DNA from: Myxococcales bacterium
Lineage (GTDB): Bacteria > Myxococcota_A > Polyangia > Palsa-1104 > SHYY01
Length of the DNA: 35,135 nt
NCBI GenBank assembly: GCA_023248875.1
Contig: JAHFDT010000013.1
Location: 1-35,135, forward strand
Direction: 5' to 3'
Of the stretch, positions 20,975-29,522 are shown piece after piece; the first letter of the stretch is position 1, and every line of letters starts with the position of its first letter. Under the pieces are notes generated by a model. That model had not been told where the DNA came from. It worked only from the letters and a program-made list of their open reading frames with translations, and did not search any database. Made by a program: the position numbers and the translations under genes.

Positions 20975-21627
20975 AGGGAGCCTCCCGCATGGGGCGCTTC
21001 GCGATGGGCGCGATAGGATAGATACTTGACCACCGAGGCCACCAGCAGCACTCCACCGACGGCCAGCGCGGTGTAGCCAACCGGCCAGAGCGCGTTCGCG
21101 CGATCCCAGGCGGCGCGGCGCTGGTCGAGATCTTCCAGGATGGAGTTGGCCCGGCCATCGAGGGACGCACTGTAGCCCGCCAGCCCCGCACCGGTGCCGA
21201 GGACCACGGTGCCCGCGGCGCCCAGGCCGACCGCCCAGAGATCGACGGGCCGCGGCGAAAGCGTAGTGATGGGGGCCGCCGCCGCCGCGCGCTCCTGGGT
21301 CGCGACGACCTGCTGCAGCTCCGCGATCAGCTTCTCCACTTCGGCGCGGTCGCCGCGGTCGGACGGCGAAAGCTCGAGATAGCGCTGATAAAAATGGAGC
21401 GCACGCGCCGGCCGCTTGGCCATGCGGTGCGCCTGCGCGATGTTGTAGAGAAAGGCCGCCTGGGGCTCTTCACGAAAGCCGGTTTCGAACTCGCGGATGG
21501 CGCCATCATAGTCTTCGAGCGCATAGGCGGCCATGCCAGTTTTGTAATGCCTTTGCGCCACCGTCTGATCGGCCGCCGCGGGGCCGCCGAGGGACCACAC
21601 GAAGACGATGACCAGCAGCCGAATCAT
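20971..21627 (-). CDS. Secreted/anchored TPR-repeat protein
   Basis: Signal peptide, YALEDYDGAIREFETGFREEPQAAFLYNIAQAHRMAKRPARALHFYQRYL, two C-terminal TM segments. Confidence 0.8.
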   Translation of the reverse strand: MIRLLVIVFVWSLGGPAAADQTVAQRHYKTGMAAYALEDYDGAIREFETGFREEPQAAFLYNIAQAHRMAKRPARALHFYQRYLELSPSDRGDRAEVEKLIAELQQVVATQERAAAAAPITTLSPRPVDLWAVGLGAAGTVVLGTGAGLAGYSASLDGRANSILEDLDQRRAAWDRANALWPVGYTALAVGGVLLVASVVKYLSYRAHREAPHAGGSL

Positions 21628-21717
21628 CCCGTATCCATACCCGACTGGGCCGCAAACGTGAACCCCTTGACATCACCCGGAAGATCCAGTATGTGATCGC
21701 CCCTTCGAGGGATAGAG

Positions 21718-22167
21718 ATGCCAAGGACCCGCTCCACCACCAAAGAGGCCGCCGATCTCGACCGCCAATGGCACGTGGTCGATGTCGATGGGCTCACGCT
21801 TGGGCGCGCGGCGACGCAGATCGCCCACCTCCTGCGCGGTAAGCACAAGCCGACCTTTACGCCCCATGTGGACTGCGGCGACTTTGTGGTGGTGGTCAAT
21901 GCCGCCAAGGTGCGCTTCACCGGCAAGAAGCTGACCGGCAAGCTCTACCACCGCCACACGCAGTTTCCCGGCGGCATCGTATCGCTGTCGGCTGAGAAGA
22001 TCTTGGCGAAGAAGCCGACCGAACCGATCACGCGCGCGGTGCGGGGCATGCTGCCCAAAGGGCCGCTCGGCCGCAAGCTGTTCAAGAAGCTGAAGGTCTA
22101 TGCGACGGCGGACCATCCGCACGCCGCCCAGCAGCCGCAGGCGACGAAACTCGCGAGCGGATATTAA
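21718..22167 (+). CDS. rplM: 50S ribosomal protein L13
   Basis: [45 protein letters not shown]. Confidence 0.97.
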   Translation: MPRTRSTTKEAADLDRQWHVVDVDGLTLGRAATQIAHLLRGKHKPTFTPHVDCGDFVVVVNAAKVRFTGKKLTGKLYHRHTQFPGGIVSLSAEKILAKKPTEPITRAVRGMLPKGPLGRKLFKKLKVYATADHPHAAQQPQATKLASGY

Positions 22168-22178
22168 ACGGAGCGTCT

Positions 22179-22577
22179 ATGGCAGTAGAGCGGAATTCCT
22201 ACTATGCAACCGGCCGGCGCAAGCAGGCGGTGGCGCGTGTGTGGATGACTTCGGGTTCGGGCGAGGTGGTCATCAACCAGCGGCCGATCGATAACTACTT
22301 CGGTCGCGCGACTTCGAAGATGGTTTTGCGCCAACCGCTCGAGCTCACCGAGACGATCGGCAAGTATGATCTGCGCGTCAATGTGCGCGGCGGCGGCCTC
22401 TCGGGCCAGGCGGATGCGATTCGCCTCGGCATCACCCGCGCTCTGCTGAAGGTCAATCCCTCGTTCCGCCCGGCGCTCAAGTCGGCCGGCTTCGTCACGC
22501 GCGACCCGCGCATCAAAGAGCGCAAGAAGTATGGGCAACGTGGCGCCCGCGCCCGCTTCCAGTTCTCCAAGCGCTAG
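22179..22577 (+). CDS. rpsI: 30S ribosomal protein S9
   Basis: [46 protein letters not shown]. Confidence 0.98.
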   Translation: MAVERNSYYATGRRKQAVARVWMTSGSGEVVINQRPIDNYFGRATSKMVLRQPLELTETIGKYDLRVNVRGGGLSGQADAIRLGITRALLKVNPSFRPALKSAGFVTRDPRIKERKKYGQRGARARFQFSKR

Positions 22578-22737
22578 ACCGACCTCACGTTCAGTTGATC
22601 TACTTCGGCGACCGATCCCTTCGGCGCTGCTTCGTCGCTCCTCCTGGGATTACTGCCAGTAGTCCTGCGTCGTCGCTCCTTGCTTCGCCTCGGTCTCGGC
22701 CGCCTCGCTACGCTCAACTTAACGTGAGGTCGGTCTA
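22575..22737. repeat. Hairpin/TIR element 'B'
   Basis: TAGACCGACCTCACGTTCAGTTGA vs rc(TCAACTTAACGTGAGGTCGGTCTA): 23/24. Confidence 0.93.
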
Positions 22738-22842
22738 AAATACATTCGGGACATCCTCAGCCACCCAGGTGGCCAGCGGGATCGTTCCGCCAAAGGGCGC
22801 AACTTCACGCTCCTCCACGCCGATAATCTTACTATGTCTGGC
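22735..22842 (-). pseudogene. C-terminal fragment of an unidentified gene, trapped between elements A and B
   Basis: Minus-strand frame LARHSKIIGVEEREVAPFGGTIPLATWVAEDVPNVF*, with no start before the element A arm. Confidence 0.45.
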
Positions 22843-22843
22843 C

Positions 22844-23004
22844 AGGGTCCGTCCTCAAAGTCCTCCCGTCGTCGAGCTCATTCTCGCCGCGGCTCGCTTT
22901 GTCGCTCCTCGGTTGCCTACCGCCAGTAGGCGCCCTCGTCGCTCCGCGCGAGCCGGGCTGCGAACTTCGCCCGACTCGGTCCGGACTTTGAGGACAGACC
23001 CTAG
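22844..23004. repeat. Hairpin/TIR element 'A' (complete copy 2)
   Basis: AGGGTCCGTCCTCAAAGTCC vs rc(GGACTTTGAGGACAGACCCT): 19/20. Confidence 0.92.
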
Positions 23005-23042
23005 TGGGAGGTGGGTGCGTGGTGATAGAATAGGAACTTCGT

Positions 23043-26000
23043 ATGAGCGCTGAGCCCAGCCTCGCACCCCGATCGCTTGGCCATGCGCCTGGGGCTAGGC
23101 GGGCTCACGCCGATGCTGACGCGCACCGGTCGGAAGAGGAGCCGGAGTACGGCGTTGCGCCCACTGCGCGGACCGCGGCGATCGATTTTCTCAAGCGGTC
23201 GAATAGCCAGCCCACGGACGTGGTGCTGGTGGGGCTGCATCAAGGACTCCCTGGCGTGCGTCCCGATGGGAAAAGCTGGGTCACCTGGATCCTCGAGGCC
23301 AAACGGAATGGTGCCCGGCTAGCGCAAGGGGTCGAAATACGCGGCAAGTCGCTGCTCCAGATCGTCTGTGATCCGGGATTCGATCCCCCGGCGCCGCAGG
23401 CGAGGCCGCAGCCGACCCGTTCGCCGGGCGAGCCGCCGCCGCAAGCGCCGGAGTTGGCGAAGGAGCCCGAGGTCGAGGTCGAGAATTCGCTGCGCGAACA
23501 GCGTGCTCCTCTGGGTGGAGCGGTTCCGCCGCTCCACCCAGAGGGGGTGGCCCCTGCCAGGACGGTTGGCCACCCCGGGGCGGCCCCCCACGCGGCCGTA
23601 CCGGCCCTGGGCAAGGCGGTACCCCCTGCGCTGGCGGCGCCACCGCTGCAGACGACGCACGTGGCCGAGGGCGGTGCACACGAGGGCGAGCCACCGCTCG
23701 AGCCCGAACCCGCGCCGGCGCCGAGCCCGGCGGCCAACGACGCCTCTTCGCAGCTCCTCGGGCAGTTTACCCAGGGATCGCACGACAAGATCACCGAACT
23801 CGATAAAGTGGGCCGCGATTTTGCCCGGCATACCGCGGCGGCATCACGCAAGGCGCAGCAGGCGATCGATGAGGCGGTGGTGGGTGCCTTGGCGCGGGTT
23901 ACGACGGCGGCGGCCAACTCGCGGGCTACGACGGCAGTTCGTTATGCGGGGACCTGCGCCACGATGATCCAACGGCGCGACGCTGCGATCAACAAGGTGA
24001 AGAGCGATGCCTCGACCGAGCGGACTCAGCTCGACAAGGCGGCGGGCGATGCGGGGCACGCGCTCGACGATGCCGCCAATTCGGCCGTCGAACGACTCGA
24101 TCGGGTCTATGCCCTGGCGGTTCAGGAGCTGCGTGAGGCAGGGGTACGGGCGGGCAATACCGCGCTGAAGCTTGGCGAGCAGAAGGCGCAGCACTATCTG
24201 TCGGCGCCGCGGGGTCCTTCGACCATCATGAGTGGCGACATGGATGGTGCGCGCGCCAATGCCCGGGCCGACGCCGCCCACAAGGTGGCCTTCGCCTACA
24301 AAGACAGCATGCGCAAGGCGGGCGAGGACTATTCCCAGGACTACGCGCGGGGCCAGGGCAAGCAGAACGATCTCCGCGCGGTTCGAGAGTTCGTGGAGCA
24401 GCAGCGTCTCAAGCTGAAGGAGCAAAAGGCCGCTTCGTTCCAGAAGATTGCACGCGCAGAGAGCTCTCTCACCCAGACGGCGCACGAGAAGTGCGATGAG
24501 GAGATCAACGCGTTCGGAGCGGAGTACCAGGCGATCCAGCACGAGATCGACGCACGCGAAAAGGCGGAGAAGGAGGGGATCCAGCAGCAGGCCAAGCAGC
24601 TCAAGAGCACGGTGCGCCACCAGACACGGGCGGCGCAGGCGAAGGTGCTCGAGGGGGTGCGCGCTACCTCGGCGACGCTACGGCAGCAGATCGATCAGAT
24701 CGGCGCCGATCCGAATGCGAAGAGCAGCGATCCGGAGGAGCTCCAGGGAATGATCGGCAAGGCTCAAGCGAGCCTGGAAGAGGGGGTGAGCGCCGGGAGC
24801 GCCTCGCTGAAGGCGCAGGCACGCCATATCCACGCCGATCTGGATCACCGGGTGGCGAAGTTTCTCCAGGGTCTCGCCAAGGTCACCGACCAAGGGGGGG
24901 GCGACCAGGGGCTGACAGCCCAGCGTTTCAATGCGATTGCGGACGGCGCCCGGGATGTGGCCCGGGACGTGATGGTCCGGGTCGAAAAGAGCTCGACGTC
25001 GGCGATGAAAGAGGCGGCGAACGTCGAGCAGGTGAAGGAGTTCGGCAAGACCACTGCCGACGCCCTCAACAATAACATCGACCAGGTCGACCGCGGGGCG
25101 AAGAGCCTGGTGGAGCAGTTCGAGAATGGCCCGGGCGGGCTGCAGCAGATCGTGCAGCATGGTCACGGCCAAACACGTTCGCTCGCGGCCGAGACCGAGC
25201 TTCAGGCCGCGGAGGCGGCCAAGCAGGTGCAGCCGCGCTGGAAGTCGGTGCTCAAGTGGGTGGTCGCGATCGCGGTGCTGGTGGTGGTGGCGGTGGTGGC
25301 CGGCCCCGCGGTCATCGGCTTCGTCGCCGGCATGGCCGGGGCGATGGGCATGGGAGCGGTCGGAGCCGGCATCGTGGGTGCGGTGGTGGGGGGCGCGGTG
25401 CTGGGGGCAGCTTCAGGCGCGGTGCTGGAGATGGGCAATCAGATCATCGATGGCATCGGCACCGCAGAGGGCATCCATTTCGACTTCAAACGGATCGGTA
25501 CGAGCGCTCTTGCTGGTGCCATCGGGGGTGCGCTCGGCGGCGCGGGCGGCGCGCTGGTCCAGGGCGTCGTTCGCGGCGTGGGCATGCGCATCGCTGCCGA
25601 CCTTGTGATCAACACCGGCTCGGGCGCGATCGCCGACCTCGCCACCGGCAATTTCTCGTTCGAGGGGGTGCTGTCCGCAGGGGGCATCGGCTTTGCGATG
25701 TCGCTCGCGCAGGCCTTCATCAGCTCGAAGACTCACACCCGCGTACGGGTGGGCGAAGCAGGAGCTCCCGAGGGGCGCATCGGCGGGGCCGCGCGGCGCA
25801 TCGGCGAGATTCAAGAGGGCTTTATGAAGCGCGGCCAAGCCTTCGGCGAAAGGATGGTTACGCCGCGACCGGCGATCGAAGTGCCCACGGCGCCGCGGGT
25901 GGCTGCTCCGGAAGTGGGCCCCGAGCAGCCAGTGCCCCATCCGGGCGAGCAGCCGGCGAGCGAGCATGCACTGGGACCCGCCGCCACTGAGGAGCATGCT

Positions 26001-26861
26001 CCGCCCGCAGGAGAGCGGCAGGGGGAAGCGGGAGTTCCCGCGGCGCCGCAGGAGGGCGAACGGATCCCTCAAGGGGCCGCAGCGGGGGAGGATACTCCGG
26101 GGGTTGGCGAAGCCGTGCAGCAGGCGCTGCCAGAGCCAGTGCTCGATGGTGAGCAAGTGGCAAAGGGGCGCAATGTGGGAATTGGTCAGCCGATCGACGA
26201 CCAGCGAGTTGCCGAATCGATCATGCGGAAAATCATGACCGGCGACTCCACGGGCTTTGACGAGCTCGGTGTCAGCCGACCTCCAGAGGGCTTCGATCCC
26301 ACTCAGATTGAATGGGGTCTCGGGCAGCTACCGGACGGACGGTTCATCCTCATCCGCGGAGAGTCCGGCGCGGTGGATTGGGGAGGGTTCCCAGGGGTCA
26401 AAGCACTGGCGCATAGCCATCCGCTGACAGCTCAAAAGCTGCTCACCAGGAACAACATCCGGTTCTCCGAGCTGCCCCGCGGTAACTATAATGACGTCGT
26501 CAACGTATTTCCATCAGCGGCCGACGTTCGCTACTGTGCCCAGTTTGGCATCTCGGAACACACGGTTCGCACGCCCTATGCGCACAAAGGCGACGGGGTG
26601 ATCGGCAATCCGACTGGCGGCGCCCGGGAAGCGAGGGTGGAGATTACGATCCACGATCCTGAGCTGGCGGGCAATTTTGCGGGGAGCGATATCCCTGTCT
26701 ACCGGTCCAGAATGGTGGCTCGAGCGGGATCGGAAATCATCTGGCAGGGAGAGGTATTCTCTTGTGACCACCCTGCAGCCGGTAGCATGATCATCTTCGA
26801 AGCGCCTCCGCTCACCAAGGTAGCGCCGAGGACGACTGGGCAGTCCCCGGCTCAGCCGTAG
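23043..26861 (+). CDS. Putative polymorphic toxin: coiled-coil, glycine-rich hydrophobic segment, C-terminal JAMM-like domain
   Basis: 1272-aa ORF; long Ala/Gln/Lys helical region; VVVAVVAGPAVIGFVAGMAGAMGMGAVGAGIVGAVVGGAVLG; proline-rich linkers; C-terminal ALAHSHP ... FPSAADV. Confidence 0.8.
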   Translation: MSAEPSLAPRSLGHAPGARRAHADADAHRSEEEPEYGVAPTARTAAIDFLKRSNSQPTDVVLVGLHQGLPGVRPDGKSWVTWILEAKRNGARLAQGVEIRGKSLLQIVCDPGFDPPAPQARPQPTRSPGEPPPQAPELAKEPEVEVENSLREQRAPLGGAVPPLHPEGVAPARTVGHPGAAPHAAVPALGKAVPPALAAPPLQTTHVAEGGAHEGEPPLEPEPAPAPSPAANDASSQLLGQFTQGSHDKITELDKVGRDFARHTAAASRKAQQAIDEAVVGALARVTTAAANSRATTAVRYAGTCATMIQRRDAAINKVKSDASTERTQLDKAAGDAGHALDDAANSAVERLDRVYALAVQELREAGVRAGNTALKLGEQKAQHYLSAPRGPSTIMSGDMDGARANARADAAHKVAFAYKDSMRKAGEDYSQDYARGQGKQNDLRAVREFVEQQRLKLKEQKAASFQKIARAESSLTQTAHEKCDEEINAFGAEYQAIQHEIDAREKAEKEGIQQQAKQLKSTVRHQTRAAQAKVLEGVRATSATLRQQIDQIGADPNAKSSDPEELQGMIGKAQASLEEGVSAGSASLKAQARHIHADLDHRVAKFLQGLAKVTDQGGGDQGLTAQRFNAIADGARDVARDVMVRVEKSSTSAMKEAANVEQVKEFGKTTADALNNNIDQVDRGAKSLVEQFENGPGGLQQIVQHGHGQTRSLAAETELQAAEAAKQVQPRWKSVLKWVVAIAVLVVVAVVAGPAVIGFVAGMAGAMGMGAVGAGIVGAVVGGAVLGAASGAVLEMGNQIIDGIGTAEGIHFDFKRIGTSALAGAIGGALGGAGGALVQGVVRGVGMRIAADLVINTGSGAIADLATGNFSFEGVLSAGGIGFAMSLAQAFISSKTHTRVRVGEAGAPEGRIGGAARRIGEIQEGFMKRGQAFGERMVTPRPAIEVPTAPRVAAPEVGPEQPVPHPGEQPASEHALGPAATEEHAPPAGERQGEAGVPAAPQEGERIPQGAAAGEDTPGVGEAVQQALPEPVLDGEQVAKGRNVGIGQPIDDQRVAESIMRKIMTGDSTGFDELGVSRPPEGFDPTQIEWGLGQLPDGRFILIRGESGAVDWGGFPGVKALAHSHPLTAQKLLTRNNIRFSELPRGNYNDVVNVFPSAADVRYCAQFGISEHTVRTPYAHKGDGVIGNPTGGAREARVEITIHDPELAGNFAGSDIPVYRSRMVARAGSEIIWQGEVFSCDHPAAGSMIIFEAPPLTKVAPRTTGQSPAQP

Positions 26862-26945
26862 ACCGGAGGAACGTCAGGAGAGCAGAGAAGTCGTGCTATG
26901 AGAAAGTTAGGATAAGGTGGACCCCTCAAAAAAAGTAGAGAGGCG

Positions 26946-27728
26946 ATGAGCCGCACTCTGGACCGCGGGAAATACGCTCTAGGGGACAGAATCTACGGGG
27001 GGCCGGAGCGTGGTCTGTACGCCGTACAAGAGCTCGCTCGGCCAGAGCGCCACTGGGTTACCGTCGGCCCTGCGCAGCGCCTGCCTGAGGCAGAGCTCAG
27101 GCGCCGCCTCACCTGGAATATTCCGGGGATCGCGCCGCTCACCTATATTGGCCCCATCGAAGGGGAGGAAAACGGCTACGACGGGTTGGTCGAACAGCTG
27201 CCGGACGGTGACCGCACTGATGAGCAACCCCCCAAAGGGGGCGATGCCATCGAGATTGCGATCGCCATCGGTGAAGTGTTGCGCGCCGTACAAAGCTATG
27301 GCTGGGTTTTGGCTGGCCTTCGGCCAGAGACGGTGTTCGTTCTTCGGGAGGCCACTCACTGTCGGTTTAGTGGCATGGCGCCACGCTGCCAGCTCTTTTG
27401 GATGACCTCGCGGGAGCCACGCGAAGCAGCGCCGCCCGCCTTTGATCGTCTCTACATCGCTCCCGAACTAATGGGAAGCCAAGAGCCCACCGCCGCTGCG
27501 GATGTATTTTCCCTGTGCGCCACTTTGGCCGAATGGATTTCGGGCTATCCGTTCGAGGGCGAGCATTTCATGGCCCGCTTGATGTCGCTCCTGCAGGGGC
27601 GTCGCAGTGGTTGGCACGGCCCCCCCGAGCTGGCGCCCCTCATTGACCGTGCCCTTGCGGTCGAGCCAGCACGTCGCCCCTCGCTCGATGAGGTGCTGGC
27701 CGAGCTGGAGAGCTTCAAATCACGTTAG
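26946..27728 (+). CDS. Protein-kinase-fold protein lacking catalytic motifs (pseudokinase)
   Basis: GPERGLYAVQELARPERHWVTVGP (no VAIK Lys), LAGLRPETVFV (no HRD Asp), no DFG, but LYIAPEL, ADVFSLCATLAEWISGYPFEG and RRPSLDEVLAELE retained. Confidence 0.8.
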   Translation: MSRTLDRGKYALGDRIYGGPERGLYAVQELARPERHWVTVGPAQRLPEAELRRRLTWNIPGIAPLTYIGPIEGEENGYDGLVEQLPDGDRTDEQPPKGGDAIEIAIAIGEVLRAVQSYGWVLAGLRPETVFVLREATHCRFSGMAPRCQLFWMTSREPREAAPPAFDRLYIAPELMGSQEPTAAADVFSLCATLAEWISGYPFEGEHFMARLMSLLQGRRSGWHGPPELAPLIDRALAVEPARRPSLDEVLAELESFKSR

Positions 27729-27738
27729 GGCATCCTCT
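27720..27738. repeat. 19-bp direct repeat, left copy
   Basis: tcacgttagggcatcctct, identical to 34834-34852. Confidence 0.95.
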
Positions 27739-27751
27739 CGAGGAGGCTGTG

Positions 27752-28168
27752 ATGGCGCGCGTGACCGGGATCGGTGGTGTGTTCTTCAAGTCGACGTCTG
27801 ACCACAAGCGGCTCGCCGCGTGGTACCGGGACAACCTGGGCTTGGCGCTCGAAGACTGGGGAGGCGCGATCCTGAAGTGGCCTGAGGACCCAGGGGAGGA
27901 CCGCGGCCTCACCGTCTGGCACGTCGCCGAGCGCGAGTCGAAGTGGTTCAATCCCAGCGCGTCCAGCTTCATGATCAATTATCGGGTCGACGATCTGGCA
28001 GCACTACTCGCGCAGCTCAAGAGCAACGGCGTCGAGGTGTTGAAGGGGCCTGACTCCGAGGAGAACGGCAGGTTCGCCTGGATTATGGATCCCGACGGCA
28101 ACAAGATCGAGCTTTGGGAGCCGATGATCTGGGACGAGAAGAACAAGAAGGCATCGCCGAGAGGTTGA
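27752..28168 (+). CDS. VOC (glyoxalase/bleomycin-resistance) superfamily protein
   Basis: GIGGVFFKSTSDHKRLAAWYRDNLGLALEDWGG ... NGRFAWIMDPDGNKIELWEP; RBS gaggagg. Confidence 0.92.
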   Translation: MARVTGIGGVFFKSTSDHKRLAAWYRDNLGLALEDWGGAILKWPEDPGEDRGLTVWHVAERESKWFNPSASSFMINYRVDDLAALLAQLKSNGVEVLKGPDSEENGRFAWIMDPDGNKIELWEPMIWDEKNKKASPRG

Positions 28169-28692
28169 ACGCAGCGGCCTGCCCATTGACCACTCCCTCC
28201 CTTGCGGTTGCGTCAGAGCTAGCATGCCTTGACGCGCAGCGCGCTCCATGGGCAACGTTCGGAATACGCACTCTCTCCGTCCTGGTCACCTTCGTTGCGG
28301 CGTCCGTCGAGGCTGAAAGGCCGCCTTGCCGGGCCCTCGTATCCGTAGCCACTTCAGGGAGTGTCCCTGCGCCGGAGAAGAATCCTCCGGCACCCGACCC
28401 GGCGACCTACCAGATGGCCGACGTACAGCTCGATGCGACGCCGACCGTGAGCTTCGGGCGTGGCCTCCTCGCACGAGGGGGAGAAGACCTGGGCGCTGCG
28501 CGTGGTCCGCCACGTGGACGTCACGAAGTCGAAGCACGGAAAGACGACGACGACGTGGGACGAGCTTGTCGCGCGCGAGCTGCCGGGGCGGAGCGAAGCC
28601 CGGCTGCTCGGCCCCGAGGAGAAGGTCGCCGCGCCTACGGCCGAAGACGCCGAGCGCGGCATGGTGGAGTTCGAGACGACGCGCACTGATGG

Positions 28693-28956
28693 GTCGTGGT
28701 CGGGTAGGAGCTGTTGCCCGGCCCGCCATGGATGTCCTCGCGGTGGTGCTCGTGCCGTAAGGCCGAGATGGGCAAGAATGTGGGTGGCCACGCGCTCGTC
28801 CTCGATTGCGGCGACGAGCGTCATCGGTCCCGCGCACCGATGGCAGACCAGGACCTCCATGCCCCAGATCCGCCGCATCAAGACGGCCCACGAGAGCCGG
28901 CGTTCCCGGGCGGTGTCGTCGGGGCCAGCGAGGTCAACACAAAGCGTCGAGCCAGA
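28693..28956 (-). pseudogene. C-terminal fragment of IS91-family transposase (repeat copy R1)
   Basis: RRLSWAVLMRRIWGMEVLVCHRCAGPMTLVAAIEDERVATHILAHLGL; near-identical to 32214-32477. Confidence 0.8.
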
Positions 28957-28975
28957 CCGATCGTGGCCTTGCACG

Positions 28976-29374
28976 CTTCGTGGTAGTTGCCGATAACGCC
29001 TGGTCCAAGACCCAGGACGATTGGCTCAACGCGACGCTCGCAGACGCGCAAAAAAAGCCGCTCTGTATTCAGACCGTCATCACCCGCTCGATAACACTGA
29101 TATGCCCGACTTCGCGCAGATCGCGAAGATCATCAAATCCTACAACCACACGCTGGTGTTCACGGGCCATACCCACCTTATGAAGGTCGACAAGTGGAAT
29201 GATCAGACCGGCCGCGCTTTTGTCATCGGCAACGGAGGGGCACCGCTGGCGCAAAGCTTCTCCTGGTACGGCTTTGCCCTGGTCGAGCAGCTGTCCGATG
29301 GAAATGTCTCGGTGGTATTGCTCGATCAGGCGACCGGCAATCCTATGGCGTCCCACACGCTCAAGCCGCTATGA
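28976..29374 (+). pseudogene. 5'-truncated, frameshifted metallophosphoesterase remnant
   Basis: VVVADNAWSKTQDDWLNATLADAQKK then (other frame) HHPLDNTDMPDFAQIAKIIKSYNHTLVFTGHTHLMKV ... VIGNGGAPL. Confidence 0.7.
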
Positions 29375-29443
29375 AGCGATATCGAAATGAATCAGGCTTG
29401 ACGCACTGTCGGCACAGGTTTAGTAGATCCTCTACATGTATTT

Positions 29444-29516
29444 GCGGGATTAACTCAGTTGGTAGAGTGTCAGCTTCCCAAGCTGAATGTCGCCGGTTCG
29501 AACCCGGTATCCCGCT
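29444..29516 (+). tRNA. tRNA-Gly (anticodon CCC)
   Basis: Cloverleaf gcgggat/atcccgc acceptor, tcagc-ttCCCaa-gctga anticodon arm, gccggttcgaacccggt T arm; no encoded CCA. Confidence 0.96.
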
Positions 29517-29522
29517 CTGACG

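Noticed and set aside
25256-25600. Glycine-rich hydrophobic stretch of the large ORF as a true pore-forming domain
   Set aside because: Hydrophobic glycine-zipper sequence alone cannot distinguish a pore-former from a translocation or packaging segment; kept only as a descriptive feature
29487-29522. Upstream start of the acyltransferase ORF (MSPVRTRYPALT)
   Set aside because: Encoded by the anticodon/T-arm region of tRNA-Gly; the ATG at 29523 is the credible start
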